A stretch of 64,000 nt of DNA from contig NZ_JAAHGH010000002.1 in NCBI RefSeq assembly GCF_010672525.1, positions 97,398 through 161,397 on the forward strand. The letters are read 5' to 3'. The DNA is from Okeania sp. SIO2B3 (lineage in GTDB: Bacteria; Cyanobacteriota; Cyanobacteriia; Cyanobacteriales; Microcoleaceae). The translations under genes and the position numbers were made by a program. Of this stretch, positions 54,920-64,000 are shown one piece after another. Under the pieces are notes generated by a model that worked only from the letters and a program-made list of their open reading frames with translations, was not told where the DNA came from and searched no databases. Each line of letters starts with the position of its first letter. Within the stretch, counting starts at the first letter, position 1.

Positions 54920-56803
54920 ATGTGTGGAATTGTTGGTTATATTGGTACGCAGTCAGCTACAGAAATTTTACTATCTGGACTAGAAAAACTAGAATATCGG
55001 GGTTATGATTCTGCCGGACTGGCCACTGTTTGGGAGGGACAAATTAAATCTGTCCGCGCTAAGGGTAAACTACACAACCTGCGGGAAAAATTGGCCGGAA
55101 TAGAAGCACCAGCGAATATTGGTATTGGTCATACTCGTTGGGCGACTCATGGCAAACCGGAAGAATATAATGCTCATCCTCATACTGACGATACTGGACG
55201 AGTGGCAGTAGTTCAAAATGGAATTGTTGAAAATTACCGAGAGTTACGCAAAGAATTAGAAGAGCGGGGACATAAATTTATTTCTGATACTGATACGGAA
55301 GTTATCCCCCACTCGATCGCAGAATTTTTATCTAATTTTACTGAAGGCAAAAGGGAAGCATTTTTAGAAGCTGTACGTCAGACTGTGAATAAACTGGATG
55401 GAGCATTTGCGATCGCTGTTGTTTGTGCAGACTATCCCAATGAACTTATTGTTGCTAGACAGCAAGCTCCTATATCTATTGGTTTAGGACAGGGAGAATT
55501 TTTCTGTGCTTCTGATACTCCTGCTCTTGTATCCCATACTCAAGTTGTTGTCAGTTTAGAAAATGGTGAAATGGCTCGTTTAACACCTCTGGGGGTGGAA
55601 ATTTATAACTTTGCAGGCGATCGCTTGAATAAAGTACCCCGCATTCTTAACTGGAGTCCGACTTTGGTTGATAAAAATATTTTTAAACATTTTATGCTCA
55701 AGGAAATTTACGAGCAACCAAATGTTATTCGGGGTTGTTTAGAAACTTATATTAATAGTGATTGGGATATTAATAACGATGGTGTTTCTCCGACTAATTT
55801 AGAATTATCTCCTGCTCTATATCAAGACTTAGAACAAGTTGAAATATTTGCCTGTGGTACGAGTTGGCACGCTAGTTTAATTGGGAAATATTTATTGGAA
55901 CAATTAGCGGGAATTTCAACTACAGTTAATTATGCTTCTGAAGCTCGTTATGCACCTTCTCCTCTGAAGAAAAATACTTTGACAATTGGTGTGACTCAGT
56001 CTGGAGAAACAGCAGATACTTTGGCAGCTTTGGCAATGGAACAACAACGACGTTTAGATAAACCAGCCGAATTTTCATCAAGGTTGCTAGGAATTACTAA
56101 TCGGAGTGAAAGTTCTCTTGCTAGTTTAGTAACTCAAATTATTGATATTCGGGGAGGTATTGAAATTGGTGTTGCTGCAACTAAAACATTTGTGGCACAG
56201 GTAATGGCGTTTTATTTATTGGCTCTAGAATTAAGCTGGCAAAAACAATATTTATCTGGCAAACAAATTGCAGAAATTGTTAATGGTTTGCGACAGATAC
56301 CTGCACAAATGGAACAGATATTAGAAACTCAAGATAGCCAAATAGAAGACTTTGCTCACCAGTTTAATGATACTCAAGATTTTATATTTGTGGGTAGAGG
56401 AATTAATTATCCAATTGCTTTAGAAGGTGCTCTTAAACTGAAAGAAATTAGTTATATTCATGCAGAAGGATATCCCGCTGGTGAGATGAAACATGGTCCG
56501 ATCGCTTTGTTGGATGATAAAGTACCTGTAGTTGCGATCGCTATGCCTGGTTTAGTATATGAGAAGGTGCTTTCTAATGCTCAGGAAGCTAAAGCGAGGG
56601 ATGCGCAGTTAATTGGGGTGACTCCTGAAAGTACCGAAGCGGATGTTTTTGATAATGTGTTGGCAGTGCCTGCTGTGGATGAGTTGTTGTCTCCGATGTT
56701 GACGGTTATTCCTTTGCAGTTGTTAGCTTATCATATTGCTGCTCATCGTGGTTTGGATGTGGATCAGCCGCGAAATTTGGCGAAGTCGGTGACTGTGGAG
56801 TAA
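54920..56803 (+). CDS. glmS: Glutamine-fructose-6-phosphate aminotransferase (isomerizing)
   Basis: Makes glucosamine-6-phosphate for peptidoglycan and LPS. The N-terminal nucleophile is Cys2 of MCGIVGYIG, with GHTRWATHGKP; two SIS sugar-isomerase domains follow (FACGTSWHASLIGKYL, TQSGETADTLAAL, FVGRGINYPIALEGALKLKE). Ends with the canonical DQPRNLAKSVTVE. At 627 residues it is full length. A second copy of the last about 160 bases occurs 2.2 kb downstream. Confidence 0.97.
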   Translation: MCGIVGYIGTQSATEILLSGLEKLEYRGYDSAGLATVWEGQIKSVRAKGKLHNLREKLAGIEAPANIGIGHTRWATHGKPEEYNAHPHTDDTGRVAVVQNGIVENYRELRKELEERGHKFISDTDTEVIPHSIAEFLSNFTEGKREAFLEAVRQTVNKLDGAFAIAVVCADYPNELIVARQQAPISIGLGQGEFFCASDTPALVSHTQVVVSLENGEMARLTPLGVEIYNFAGDRLNKVPRILNWSPTLVDKNIFKHFMLKEIYEQPNVIRGCLETYINSDWDINNDGVSPTNLELSPALYQDLEQVEIFACGTSWHASLIGKYLLEQLAGISTTVNYASEARYAPSPLKKNTLTIGVTQSGETADTLAALAMEQQRRLDKPAEFSSRLLGITNRSESSLASLVTQIIDIRGGIEIGVAATKTFVAQVMAFYLLALELSWQKQYLSGKQIAEIVNGLRQIPAQMEQILETQDSQIEDFAHQFNDTQDFIFVGRGINYPIALEGALKLKEISYIHAEGYPAGEMKHGPIALLDDKVPVVAIAMPGLVYEKVLSNAQEAKARDAQLIGVTPESTEADVFDNVLAVPAVDELLSPMLTVIPLQLLAYHIAAHRGLDVDQPRNLAKSVTVE

Positions 56804-57407
56804 TGTTTCAGTTATCAGTTATCAGTTATCAGTATTTTCTGTTGAAATACTTGATTTTTAATCTCACCAAACTCCCCTTTTCAGTTATCAGTATCTTCTG
56901 TGGAAATACTTGATTTTTAATCCCCCCAAACCCCACTTTGAAAGCTATGCTTTATAAACATCTTTCTTAACATAAAACGTAGACAAAAAAGACAAGTTAT
57001 GTGTAAGTCTAAGAGCGGCTTTTTCGGGAGAAAATTGTATTGAAAAATACACGCAAGTGTGAGGACTGTAGACAAAATTCTTACTTCCCCCTCTTCCCCC
57101 TCTTCCCCCTCTTCCCCCTCTTCCCCACCTTCCTACAAGGGTTTCAGGAGTTCCTTATAAGGGATAGCTTTGAAAGGGGGCTTAATAATTTATATTTACG
57201 GGGTAAATTTATTAAAATTAAAATGGTATGAGTAGACCACAAAGTAGGGAGGTTGGATATAATCAAGACTTACACAAAGTGTTCAAGAAACTGGGTTTAT
57301 TGTCGCGATTTTGTTGTTAAAACCACGAAATTTCCGCAAATAAACTCGGTTTCTGCGTAAGTCCTATTTATAGATAGGAAATGGGTTCTATAATGATTAG
57401 GATTTAA
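56804..57407. other. Spacer downstream of glmS
   Basis: TCAGTTATCAGTTATCAG arrays follow the stop, then a short imperfect duplication (AATACTTGATTTTTAATC twice), a CCCTCTTCC array (57080-57126), and a probable CAGGACTTACGCA-family relic (57264-57365) with ends AAGACTTACACAAAG and inverse TGCGTAAGTCCT. No convincing gene. Confidence 0.6.
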
Positions 57408-58133
57408 TCAGCTCTCCAAATTTTTTTGGAACTCTAAGTTAAGAAATAGAAGTATATCACCAAGGCTAATTCCAATTGTGATAAATGCGGGTAAGGTTTC
57501 TGAAAGTACGGACACCCAAAAAGGGTTTATAAAAGGAATAGTATTCAATAATTTACTAAAGACTATTTGTAATCCAATAGATATTAAACCCACTAAAAAA
57601 CTGAAGAAGAAAACTCTCCACCAATTACCTTCAACTATAGAGCGACTATAAAGGAAAGAGGGTTCCCCCTTTTGGTCTCGGAGAATAAAAGCAAGCCCAT
57701 AATATCCATTATTGACTAAGTAAATTATTCCTGGTATGAAAAGTAGTAGACATCGAAGAAAATAATTAATCCCAAACCTAAAACTTAATAAGAATAGAGG
57801 AACTAAGGTCACAAATATTTTTTTGACAACACTTTGATAATTGGTATTTCTTTCGTGAACATAATTATCTGTAATAACTGATACGGCTATGTAATAGATA
57901 AAACTTACAAGAATGACAAAAATCAAAAAAACATAATAAAATGCTAAAAATAATCCCGAAGGACTATTTTGAAGCTCAGTTGTCAAAGCTGACATAATTA
58001 TCGAGAAAGGCAAACTTATTGTACAAAAAAGCAGTAGGATAGGTTTCAAGTTTTTCAGATAAACATAAAATCCCATAGAGATTAATTCTATTAATCCAAG
58101 TTTCCTACTTTTAAGTTCAGAGAGAATACTCAT
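57408..58133 (-). CDS. Polytopic membrane protein of unknown function
   Basis: 241 residues with about six hydrophobic spans; the N-terminus MSILSELKSRKLGLIELI is amphipathic. LRDQKGEPSFLYSRSIVEGN-W is the longest hydrophilic loop and recalls membrane domains next to glycerophosphodiesterase or DUF975-type proteins, but I do not recognise the family. AT-rich and isolated within the segment between glmS and its duplicated 3' end. Confidence 0.65.
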   Translation of the reverse strand: MSILSELKSRKLGLIELISMGFYVYLKNLKPILLLFCTISLPFSIIMSALTTELQNSPSGLFLAFYYVFLIFVILVSFIYYIAVSVITDNYVHERNTNYQSVVKKIFVTLVPLFLLSFRFGINYFLRCLLLFIPGIIYLVNNGYYGLAFILRDQKGEPSFLYSRSIVEGNWWRVFFFSFLVGLISIGLQIVFSKLLNTIPFINPFWVSVLSETLPAFITIGISLGDILLFLNLEFQKNLES

Positions 58134-58368
58134 TTTTAATTACTCCATATATAGTTAAGGTTATTGAGACAGTAAATAATACGAAAGTATCTGTATCATA
58201 CTGGAGGTTTATATTTCTTTTTACTGGATATTTTTTGGCCTCCTAACTTTAACTTTATTATAACAAGACTACCTGAAAGATATTTTTATAAAAGTGCTGA
58301 ATATCTTGATATTACAGAGTTATGAGTGGAAAAGACTGATTTTTTTGTAAAAAAAGGAAAATAGAATC

Positions 58369-58650
58369 ATGTTAAAACAAAAGGAAAATAGAATCATGTT
58401 AAAACAACTAGAACGAATCACTTTTGACCCGAAAGTTATGACAGGAAAAGCTTGTATTCGAGGAATGCGAATACCTGTTTCTTTAATTCAGAATTTAGTT
58501 GCTAATGGGAAACCTAATCAGGAAATTTTAGAGGAATATCCTGATTTAGAATTAGAGGATATTAAACAATGTTTGTTTTATGCTGCTTGGTTAGCTGAAG
58601 AAAGAGTTATTCCTATTGAAAAAAGGCAGGAGTTAGAATCAGTAACATGA
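58369..58650 (+). CDS. DUF433-family antitoxin
   Basis: A DUF433 (VapB45-like) protein: ITFDPKVMTGKACIRGMRIP is the family hallmark, followed by LEEYPDLELEDIKQCLFYAAW, a helix-turn-helix-like end. Two starts are possible, because the segment with AAGGAAAATAGAATC and ATG is directly duplicated; the second ATG (58396) gives the canonical N-terminus MLKQLERITF. Its TGA overlaps the toxin ATG (ATGA). Confidence 0.85.
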   Translation: MLKQKENRIMLKQLERITFDPKVMTGKACIRGMRIPVSLIQNLVANGKPNQEILEEYPDLELEDIKQCLFYAAWLAEERVIPIEKRQELESVT

Positions 58651-59009
58651 AGTTTCTAGCAGATGTGGGTATTTCTCAAAGAACTGTATAATGGCTCCGA
58701 AATCAAGGCTATGATATTGTTCATTTAAGAGAACAAGGGTTACAAAAATTGGCAGATGAAAATATCTTAGCTAAAGCTATAACTGAGGAACGAATTTTAT
58801 TAACAATGGACTTAGATTTTACCAATTTACTAGCATGGAGTGGGGGTGCTTTACCCAGTGTTATTATCTTTAGATTAAAAAATCAGAATTATAATAATGT
58901 TAACGCTCAATTAGAAAATGTTCTGAGTCAATGTCAAAATCAATTATTAGCAGCGGTAATTATTTCAGTCAGCGATGATGCTTTCCGAGTTCGCAATTTG
59001 CCTATTTAA
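58647..59009 (+). pseudogene. DUF5615 PIN-like toxin with an early stop
   Basis: Begins MKFLADVGISQRTV, then TAA, then WLRNQGYDIVHLREQG and continues open to ISVSDDAFRVRNLPI. The family usually has a Gln or similar residue at this place. One substitution thus closes the frame after 14 codons. DUF5615 proteins pair with DUF433 antitoxins, as here. The canonical ADENI motif is also altered to ADVGI. The remaining open frame from 58749 has no ribosome site. Confidence 0.85.
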
Positions 59010-59029
59010 CAGTTATCAGTGCGATCGCT

Positions 59030-59190
59030 GATTGTTTGATAATGTGTTAGCGGTGCCTGCGGTGGATGAGTTGTTGTCGCCGATGTTGACTGTTATTCCT
59101 TTGCAGTTGTTAGCTTATCATATTGCTGCTCATTGTGGTTTGGATGTGGATTAGCCACGGAATTTGGCGAAGTCGGTTACGGTGGAATAG
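59030..59190 (+). pseudogene. Duplicate of the glmS 3' end
   Basis: [20 protein letters not shown], then [33 protein letters not shown]: the final 51 codons of GlmS, with a CAG to TAG change and Arg to Cys. DNA differs at about one base in eight from the functional copy. No upstream part of the gene is present. Confidence 0.9.
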
Positions 59191-59829
59191 TATAGCGCTT
59201 CCCGTTTTTGTGAGGTACACCTATGGCGGGCAAGATGCCTGCACTACATGATTTTCACCATTTATATAGAATTTAGTCAGAGCGATCACCCAAATAAGAC
59301 CCAGACCCAGAATGAATTTAATAATAGTAGGTTCTGATTGGTCAATTCCCACAATATAGAATCCGGTTACACAATATATGGGTAGTACATTAGCAAAATT
59401 TTCATTTTGTGAAGCTTCAAAAAAATCTAGAGAGGAAGATAGATTGCATTCGGTAAAAAACCGTGGTAGTATAAGTATATTGGGGTAAGTTCGCCCATAC
59501 GCCTGACTTTTTATTCAACACAAAAAAAAGAGACTTTTAGACAAAAAGGAGCGATCGCTCAGATCAGTTCAAGTTTGCTCATTTTGTGAAGCTCAAAAAA
59601 ATCTAGAGAGGAAGATAAATTGCATTCGGTAAAAAGCCGTGGTAGAATAAGTATATTGGGGGAAGTTTGCCCATACGCCTGACTTTTTATTCAACACAAA
59701 AAAAGAGACTTTTAGACAAAAAGGAGCGATCGCCATTCTAGCTGAACTAATAAATAATTAAATTAACTCCAACGTTGTAGTTGTAGTAAAGACAAAAGCA
59801 AAATTCCAACCTTTCCTTTTCCTTTCCTA
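59191..59829. other. Spacer with a direct duplication of about 155 bp
   Basis: Two direct copies (about 59398-59555 and 59577-59732) share ATTTTGTGAAGCT, AATCTAGAGAGGAAGATA, TTGCATTCGGTAAAAA, GGCCCATACGCC-like and GACTTTTAGACAAAAAGGAG ending in GCGATCGC. A GCGGGCAAGATGCCTGC palindrome lies at 59228. No gene. Confidence 0.7.
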
Positions 59830-60774
59830 TTATTTCAACCAAGGACGAGTAACTTCTTCCAACTGATTAAATTCCTCTTGACTTATCTCCCAACCAATAG
59901 CCCCTAAATTTTGTCGAACTTGTTCAGAATTTTTACAACCAGCAATAGGAATCACACCATCTTGAAAAACCAACCAATTCAGAGCAACCTGAGCCAGAGT
60001 TTTGTCATATTTTTCACCAATTTGTTTTAACAAAAACATCACAGGATCAATTTTTTCCAAACCCTTTTTATGGAAACGAGAGTCAAATTGACGAGCGCCA
60101 GTCGGCGGTTTTTCCACAGTATATTTCCCAGTTAATAAACCTTGAGCCAAAGGACTATAAGCTAAAATTGTCACCCCTAATTCTCCAGCTGTATCTAAAA
60201 TTCCTTGAGCTTCAATTTGTCGAGAAAGCAGAGAATATCTCACCTGATTAGTTGCTAAAATTACCCCTCGTTTTTCCAGAATTGCATGAGCTTGACGCAT
60301 CTCTTCCGCCGAATAATTACTAACACCAACCGCTTCAATTCTGCCCTGTTTTACTTCATCAGCCAAAGCATTTAATAAAGTTTCCTGACTCATAAAAAAA
60401 GTAAACGGCCAATGTACTTGATAAAGAGTAACTTTCGGCAACATTAATCGTTTCAAACTAGCAGTAACAGCATCAGCAATAGACTCTGAAAAAAAACGCC
60501 AAGGAACAGGACCATATTTAGTCGCAATTTGCACAGTTTGTTCAGTTTTTTGCATAAATTTTCCCAGCAATTCTTCTGATAAACCATTGCCATAAACTTC
60601 AGCAGTATCAAAGAAATTTATCCCTGCTTCTAAAGAAGTTTGAAAAGCAGCTTCTACTTCATTAGCTCCATAATTACTGCCATAATTCCAGAAAAATTTA
60701 TCCCCCCATGCCCAAGTGCCAATACAAATGGGATTAACAGTTATTCCTGTTTTACCTAAAGTAGTTGTTGCCAT
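59830..60774 (-). CDS. Aldo/keto reductase
   Basis: NADPH-dependent oxidoreductase with a TIM-barrel. The catalytic tetrad is visible: FFDTAEVYGNG (Asp, Tyr), ATKYGP (Lys) and LYQVHWPF (His). The ATG of MATTTLGKTGI gives 314 residues and matches family N-termini; the longer frame is not needed. Cofactor end: VIPIAGCKNSEQVRQNLGAI. Substrate unknown. No operon partner. Confidence 0.92.
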   Translation of the reverse strand: MATTTLGKTGITVNPICIGTWAWGDKFFWNYGSNYGANEVEAAFQTSLEAGINFFDTAEVYGNGLSEELLGKFMQKTEQTVQIATKYGPVPWRFFSESIADAVTASLKRLMLPKVTLYQVHWPFTFFMSQETLLNALADEVKQGRIEAVGVSNYSAEEMRQAHAILEKRGVILATNQVRYSLLSRQIEAQGILDTAGELGVTILAYSPLAQGLLTGKYTVEKPPTGARQFDSRFHKKGLEKIDPVMFLLKQIGEKYDKTLAQVALNWLVFQDGVIPIAGCKNSEQVRQNLGAIGWEISQEEFNQLEEVTRPWLK

Positions 60775-60801
60775 GTTCAAAAAAATCTTAATTAGTGTAT
60801 A

Positions 60802-60998
<197 letters not shown>

Positions 60999-61221
60999 AA
61001 TACTTAGAACTAGACTAACAATTTTCAGTAAAAATTCAATCTAGATAGATGTTAATTTACCAAAAAATAATTCAGTTATCAGTCTTCAGAATTGAAAATA
61101 AAATTCAGTAATGCTTCTGTATGAATAACAGGGTTTAAAAGCCCATTAAGTCATAAAATTGATAGTTTTCAATTAGTTCATAGTCAACAATCACCGAATA
61201 ATTATTTTGTCTTCTAGTTTG

Positions 61222-61416
61222 GTAAGCATTCAGCGGTCAGCTATCAGCCATCAGCTATTGCTTTTAGTTTTAGATAAAAGCTTTACTTATTGAGTCAGAA
61301 TTTGTACTTACTATAAAAGCTGGCAGAAACAGTCTATAATTCATTAAAAACCTCTGCTTTTGCTGAGAGCTAACAGCTAATAGCTGTTTGGGCAGCATTC
61401 CGCAGGAAATGCTTAC
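61222..61416. mobile_element. GTAAGCATT-family miniature element
   Basis: 195 bp, inverted relative to the 34-kb copy. Ends GTAAGCATTCAGCGG and GCAGGAAATGCTTAC; flanks CTAGTTTG and TTAGTTTG match at seven of eight bases, an aged target duplication. Confidence 0.85.
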
Positions 61417-61601
61417 TTAGTTTGTGGCAACTGACTTAAAAAATCAGGTCTCAAACCTCCCTTTTTAATGAGGATAAAACAGAAAATTTTGCATCTTCTC
61501 GCCTCCCTATTATAGGAGGTACTAAAAAAGGAGGCTATAGCAATCATAAATCATTTGTAAAAAATCTAAGGATATATAAAAATTCTGAAACTTTTACCGA
61601 A

Positions 61602-61727
61602 TAATTAAGGTTTAAAGCCTCTCTTTTAAAGGAGAAACAAGACAAATTTTTCCTTTGAGCCAATCCTCTTATTTTCAAGGAGAGGTAATAATTAATAATT
61701 AATTATTAATTATTAATTGTTGAACCC
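61602..61727. repeat. R1 interspersed repeat, copy 4
   Basis: AATTAAGGTTTAAAGCCTCT at the start, TCCTTTGAGCCAATCCTCTT in the middle, and TAATTAT arrays ending TTGTTGAAC. Same orientation as the copy that split the FkbM gene. Confidence 0.85.
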
Positions 61728-61996
61728 TGTTGCCTGTTCCCTAAATTCAAAGATTTTTTTACCCGCACCTGAAATAGGATTGCTATAACTGATATAGCGT
61801 TTTCAAATGAGATGAAATGTCAAACAAGAGTTGGTTATTTACTAACAGTAAAAATCGGGTAAACCTTCTTACCTGTTCCCTGTTGCCTGTTGCCTGTTGC
61901 CTAAAAGCGACGAGTTTTTGGTACGCAACTCAAATGAAATTACTATAACTGATAACTGAATTTACTCCTTATTCAATACTTAATAATCATATAGTT

Positions 61997-63415
61997 ATGA
62001 CAATCAAAGATTCTTCCAGTCCACTCAAATTTATCAAATTAATCCAAGAAAACTTTCTATTTTTTAGATTAGGTTTATATCAAATGGGATTAGGAACAAT
62101 GTCAGTTTTAACACTTGGAGTTTTGAACCGAGTGATGATTACTGAATTAACAATACCTGCCACAATTGTAGCATTTACTTTATCATTATATCAATTTATG
62201 GCACCAGCAAGGGTTTGGTTTGGTCAAATGTCTGATGTTAAACCTTTGTTTGGTCAACACCGTACAGGTTATATGTGGATAGGGGCAGTTTTGTTTACTT
62301 TAACTGCTTTTATTGCTGTACAAGTTATGTGGCAGGTTGGTGATAGTTTAGAAGTGAATGGTTGGACGAATCCCACATTTTTTTGGGTCGGAATGTTGGG
62401 TTTAATGTTTATAATTTATGGTTTGGCTTTAAGTGCAAGTTCTACACCTTTTGCTGCATTATTGGTAGATATTTCTGATGAAGATAATCGTTCTAAAGTT
62501 GTCGGTATAGTTTGGTCGATGCTAATGGTAGGAATTATTATTGGAGCAATTACCAGTAGTATTTTACTTAAACAAGTTGGGGTGGGGGCACCATTAGAAA
62601 CTGTGAAGGCATCTGTTAATAGTTTGTTTATTAAAGTGCCAGCAATTGTATTAATTTTTGCCTTTATTTCCACAGTGGGAGTTGAACAAAAATACTCTCG
62701 TTATCGCACTCGTTCAACTATTGCTAATCGGGAAGATAAAGTTACTTTAGGAACAACTTTAAAAGTTTTAAGAGCTAGTCGTCAAACAGGCATATTTTTT
62801 ACATTTGTATTTGTATTAATTATTAGTTTATTTATGCAGGACGCAGTTTTAGAACCCTATGGTGGAGAAATATTTTCTATGCCAATTTCTGAAACTACAA
62901 GATTGAATGCTGTATCGGGTATGGGAACTTTAATCGGATTAGGTACAACGGGATTTTTAGTAGTACCAAGATTGGGTAAGAAAAATTCTCTCAAAGTGGG
63001 ATGTGTAGCAACAACAATTAGTTTTATTTTGATAGTTATGTCGGGGTTTACTGGCAACCCTGCTTTATTTAAGGGAGCTTTATTTTTATATGGTTTAGCT
63101 GCTGGTTTAACTACTACTGCTTCTCTAAGTTTAATGTTAGATTTAACCGTGGCAGAAACAGCAGGAACTTTTATCGGTGCTTGGGGATTAGCTCAAGCAA
63201 TGGCAAGAGGATTATCTACAGTTATTGGTGGTGCGTCTTTAGATTTAGGTAGGCTTTTATTTAATATTCCAATGCTTGCTTATGGCTTAGTTTTTCTCAT
63301 GGCAGGAATAGGAATGATACTGTCAATTTTTCTGTTAAATCGAGTCAATGTACGAGAATTTAAAGATAATTCTAAACAAGCGATCGCTACTATTTTAGAA
63401 GGAGAATTAGATTAA
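61997..63415 (+). CDS. PucC/BCH-family MFS transporter
   Basis: A 472-residue, 12-helix membrane protein of the PucC family (light-harvesting complex assembly; the BCH1 group of the MFS). FFRLGLYQMGLGTMSVLTLG, VLNRVMITEL, and ARVWFGQMSDVKPLFGQHR with RTGYMWIG are typical. In purple bacteria PucC helps assemble LHII; in cyanobacteria the homologues are linked to chlorophyll or pigment handling, but the exact role is unsettled. The ATG is the first in frame; upstream is a repeat-rich spacer. Confidence 0.9.
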   Translation: MTIKDSSSPLKFIKLIQENFLFFRLGLYQMGLGTMSVLTLGVLNRVMITELTIPATIVAFTLSLYQFMAPARVWFGQMSDVKPLFGQHRTGYMWIGAVLFTLTAFIAVQVMWQVGDSLEVNGWTNPTFFWVGMLGLMFIIYGLALSASSTPFAALLVDISDEDNRSKVVGIVWSMLMVGIIIGAITSSILLKQVGVGAPLETVKASVNSLFIKVPAIVLIFAFISTVGVEQKYSRYRTRSTIANREDKVTLGTTLKVLRASRQTGIFFTFVFVLIISLFMQDAVLEPYGGEIFSMPISETTRLNAVSGMGTLIGLGTTGFLVVPRLGKKNSLKVGCVATTISFILIVMSGFTGNPALFKGALFLYGLAAGLTTTASLSLMLDLTVAETAGTFIGAWGLAQAMARGLSTVIGGASLDLGRLLFNIPMLAYGLVFLMAGIGMILSIFLLNRVNVREFKDNSKQAIATILEGELD

Positions 63416-64000
63416 TTAATAATTAATAATTAATAATTAATAATTAGGGTTTGCGCTCAAAAGTCTTTTAGTAGGAGTAGGAGACAGGAGACAACCCACC
63501 CGCGGGTGGGTTGGGAATGAGCGAGGAGGTTTGAAGAAGAATTCAGTATACAGAATTATGGAGAGAAATTAGGTTGGGGTTTGATGGATAAAAGTAGCAA
63601 TTTTTTAGTATCCCTATCATATTTTTCCTGCTTACTTCTTACTTATAACTTCTTGCAGATAAATGGAGGGATAAAAATTTCTCAAGTAATCCTGATTAAC
63701 CATCATCTAGATATGAGGTGGTGGGTGAATAAATTATTTGGGGATAGGTGGTAAAAGCTTAGTTTTGAACAAGAACTCAGAATATAGGAGTCTGGGGAAA
63801 AATTAGATTGGGGTTTGATGAACAAGAGTGGCAATTTTTCCCGATCTCCATCATTTTTTCTCTTCTTACTTCCTACTTCTTACTTATAACTTCTTGCAGA
63901 TAAATGGAGGGATAAAAATTTCTCAAGTAATCCTGATTAACCATCATCTAGATATGAGGTGGTAGGTGAATAAATTATTTGGGGATAGGTGGTAAAAGCT
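63416..64000. repeat. Partial AATTAGGG element and start of a 241-bp tandem repeat
   Basis: From 63442 an AATTAGGG end merges into GGAGACAGGAGACAAC. From about 63539 a unit of 241 bp repeats: the marker GGATAGGTGGTAAAAGCT is at 63742-63759 and again at 63983-64000. The second half of each unit is almost identical (CTTGCAGATAAATGGAGGGA, CCATCATCTAGATATGAGG), while the first half is more diverged. The array continues past the edge. Confidence 0.8.

Noticed and set aside
56804..59190. Intact Tn7-like element downstream of glmS
   Set aside because: No tns-type genes or characteristic ends were found in the block.

Overview
The window reads as chromosomal DNA of a marine, filamentous, non-heterocystous cyanobacterium of the Trichodesmium/Okeania kind. 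This is inferred from psbZ, psaC, desC, a PucC-like carrier and GAF-rich signalling, from many HIP1 sites (GCGATCGC), from low GC, and from very long intergenic stretches packed with heptamer arrays and small inverted-repeat elements. Species cannot be fixed from sequence alone.

Layout. 1-5 kb: psbZ-ribH, tRNA-Gly(GCC), a small zinc-ribbon-like membrane protein, and desC. 5-12 kb: a PLP lyase, a 17-unit 70-bp tandem repeat, an EEP-family phosphatase/nuclease, then DUF3593 / DUF2499 / csaB with a 128-bp tandem repeat wedged between the two DUF genes. 12-18 kb: a methyltransferase plus a broken FkbM gene, trmB, and a GT39 mannosyltransferase. 18.5-29 kb: a 1.5-kresidue subtilisin-like adhesin and a five-GAF histidine kinase, separated by 2.4 kb of nested miniature elements. 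29-34 kb: cysteine desulfurase, Rieske oxygenase, GT4 glycosyltransferase. 35-41 kb: a scrambled minus-strand island with an apparent Argonaute remnant, one intact and two broken VapC-type toxin-antitoxin copies, a membrane protein in full and truncated copies, and a duplicated-domain protein, with a recurring hairpin in the spacers. 41-49 kb: core genes tkt, (TnpB insertion), fabF, acpP, an HdrB-like protein, psaC. 49-55 kb: a cupin / CAT-like acyltransferase / MATE run facing two paralogous 2OG-Fe(II) oxygenases and a six-repeat collagen-like GPPGPP peptide. 55-64 kb: glmS, a 2.2-kb segment ending in a second copy of the glmS 3' end, an aldo/keto reductase, a PucC-like carrier, and a 241-bp tandem repeat that runs off the edge.

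Most notable are: (i) the collagen-like repeat peptide next to two prolyl-hydroxylase-like oxygenases, a candidate undescribed peptide-modification locus; (ii) several miniature element families whose target duplications can be read directly, including nested insertions and elements that supply start or stop codons to genes; (iii) the 35-41 kb island of recombined toxin-antitoxin, membrane-protein and Argonaute fragments; (iv) a tandem array in which most units carry a purine-rich ribosome-site-like stretch and a tiny reading frame.

No rRNA, CRISPR array, prophage or plasmid replication gene was seen.
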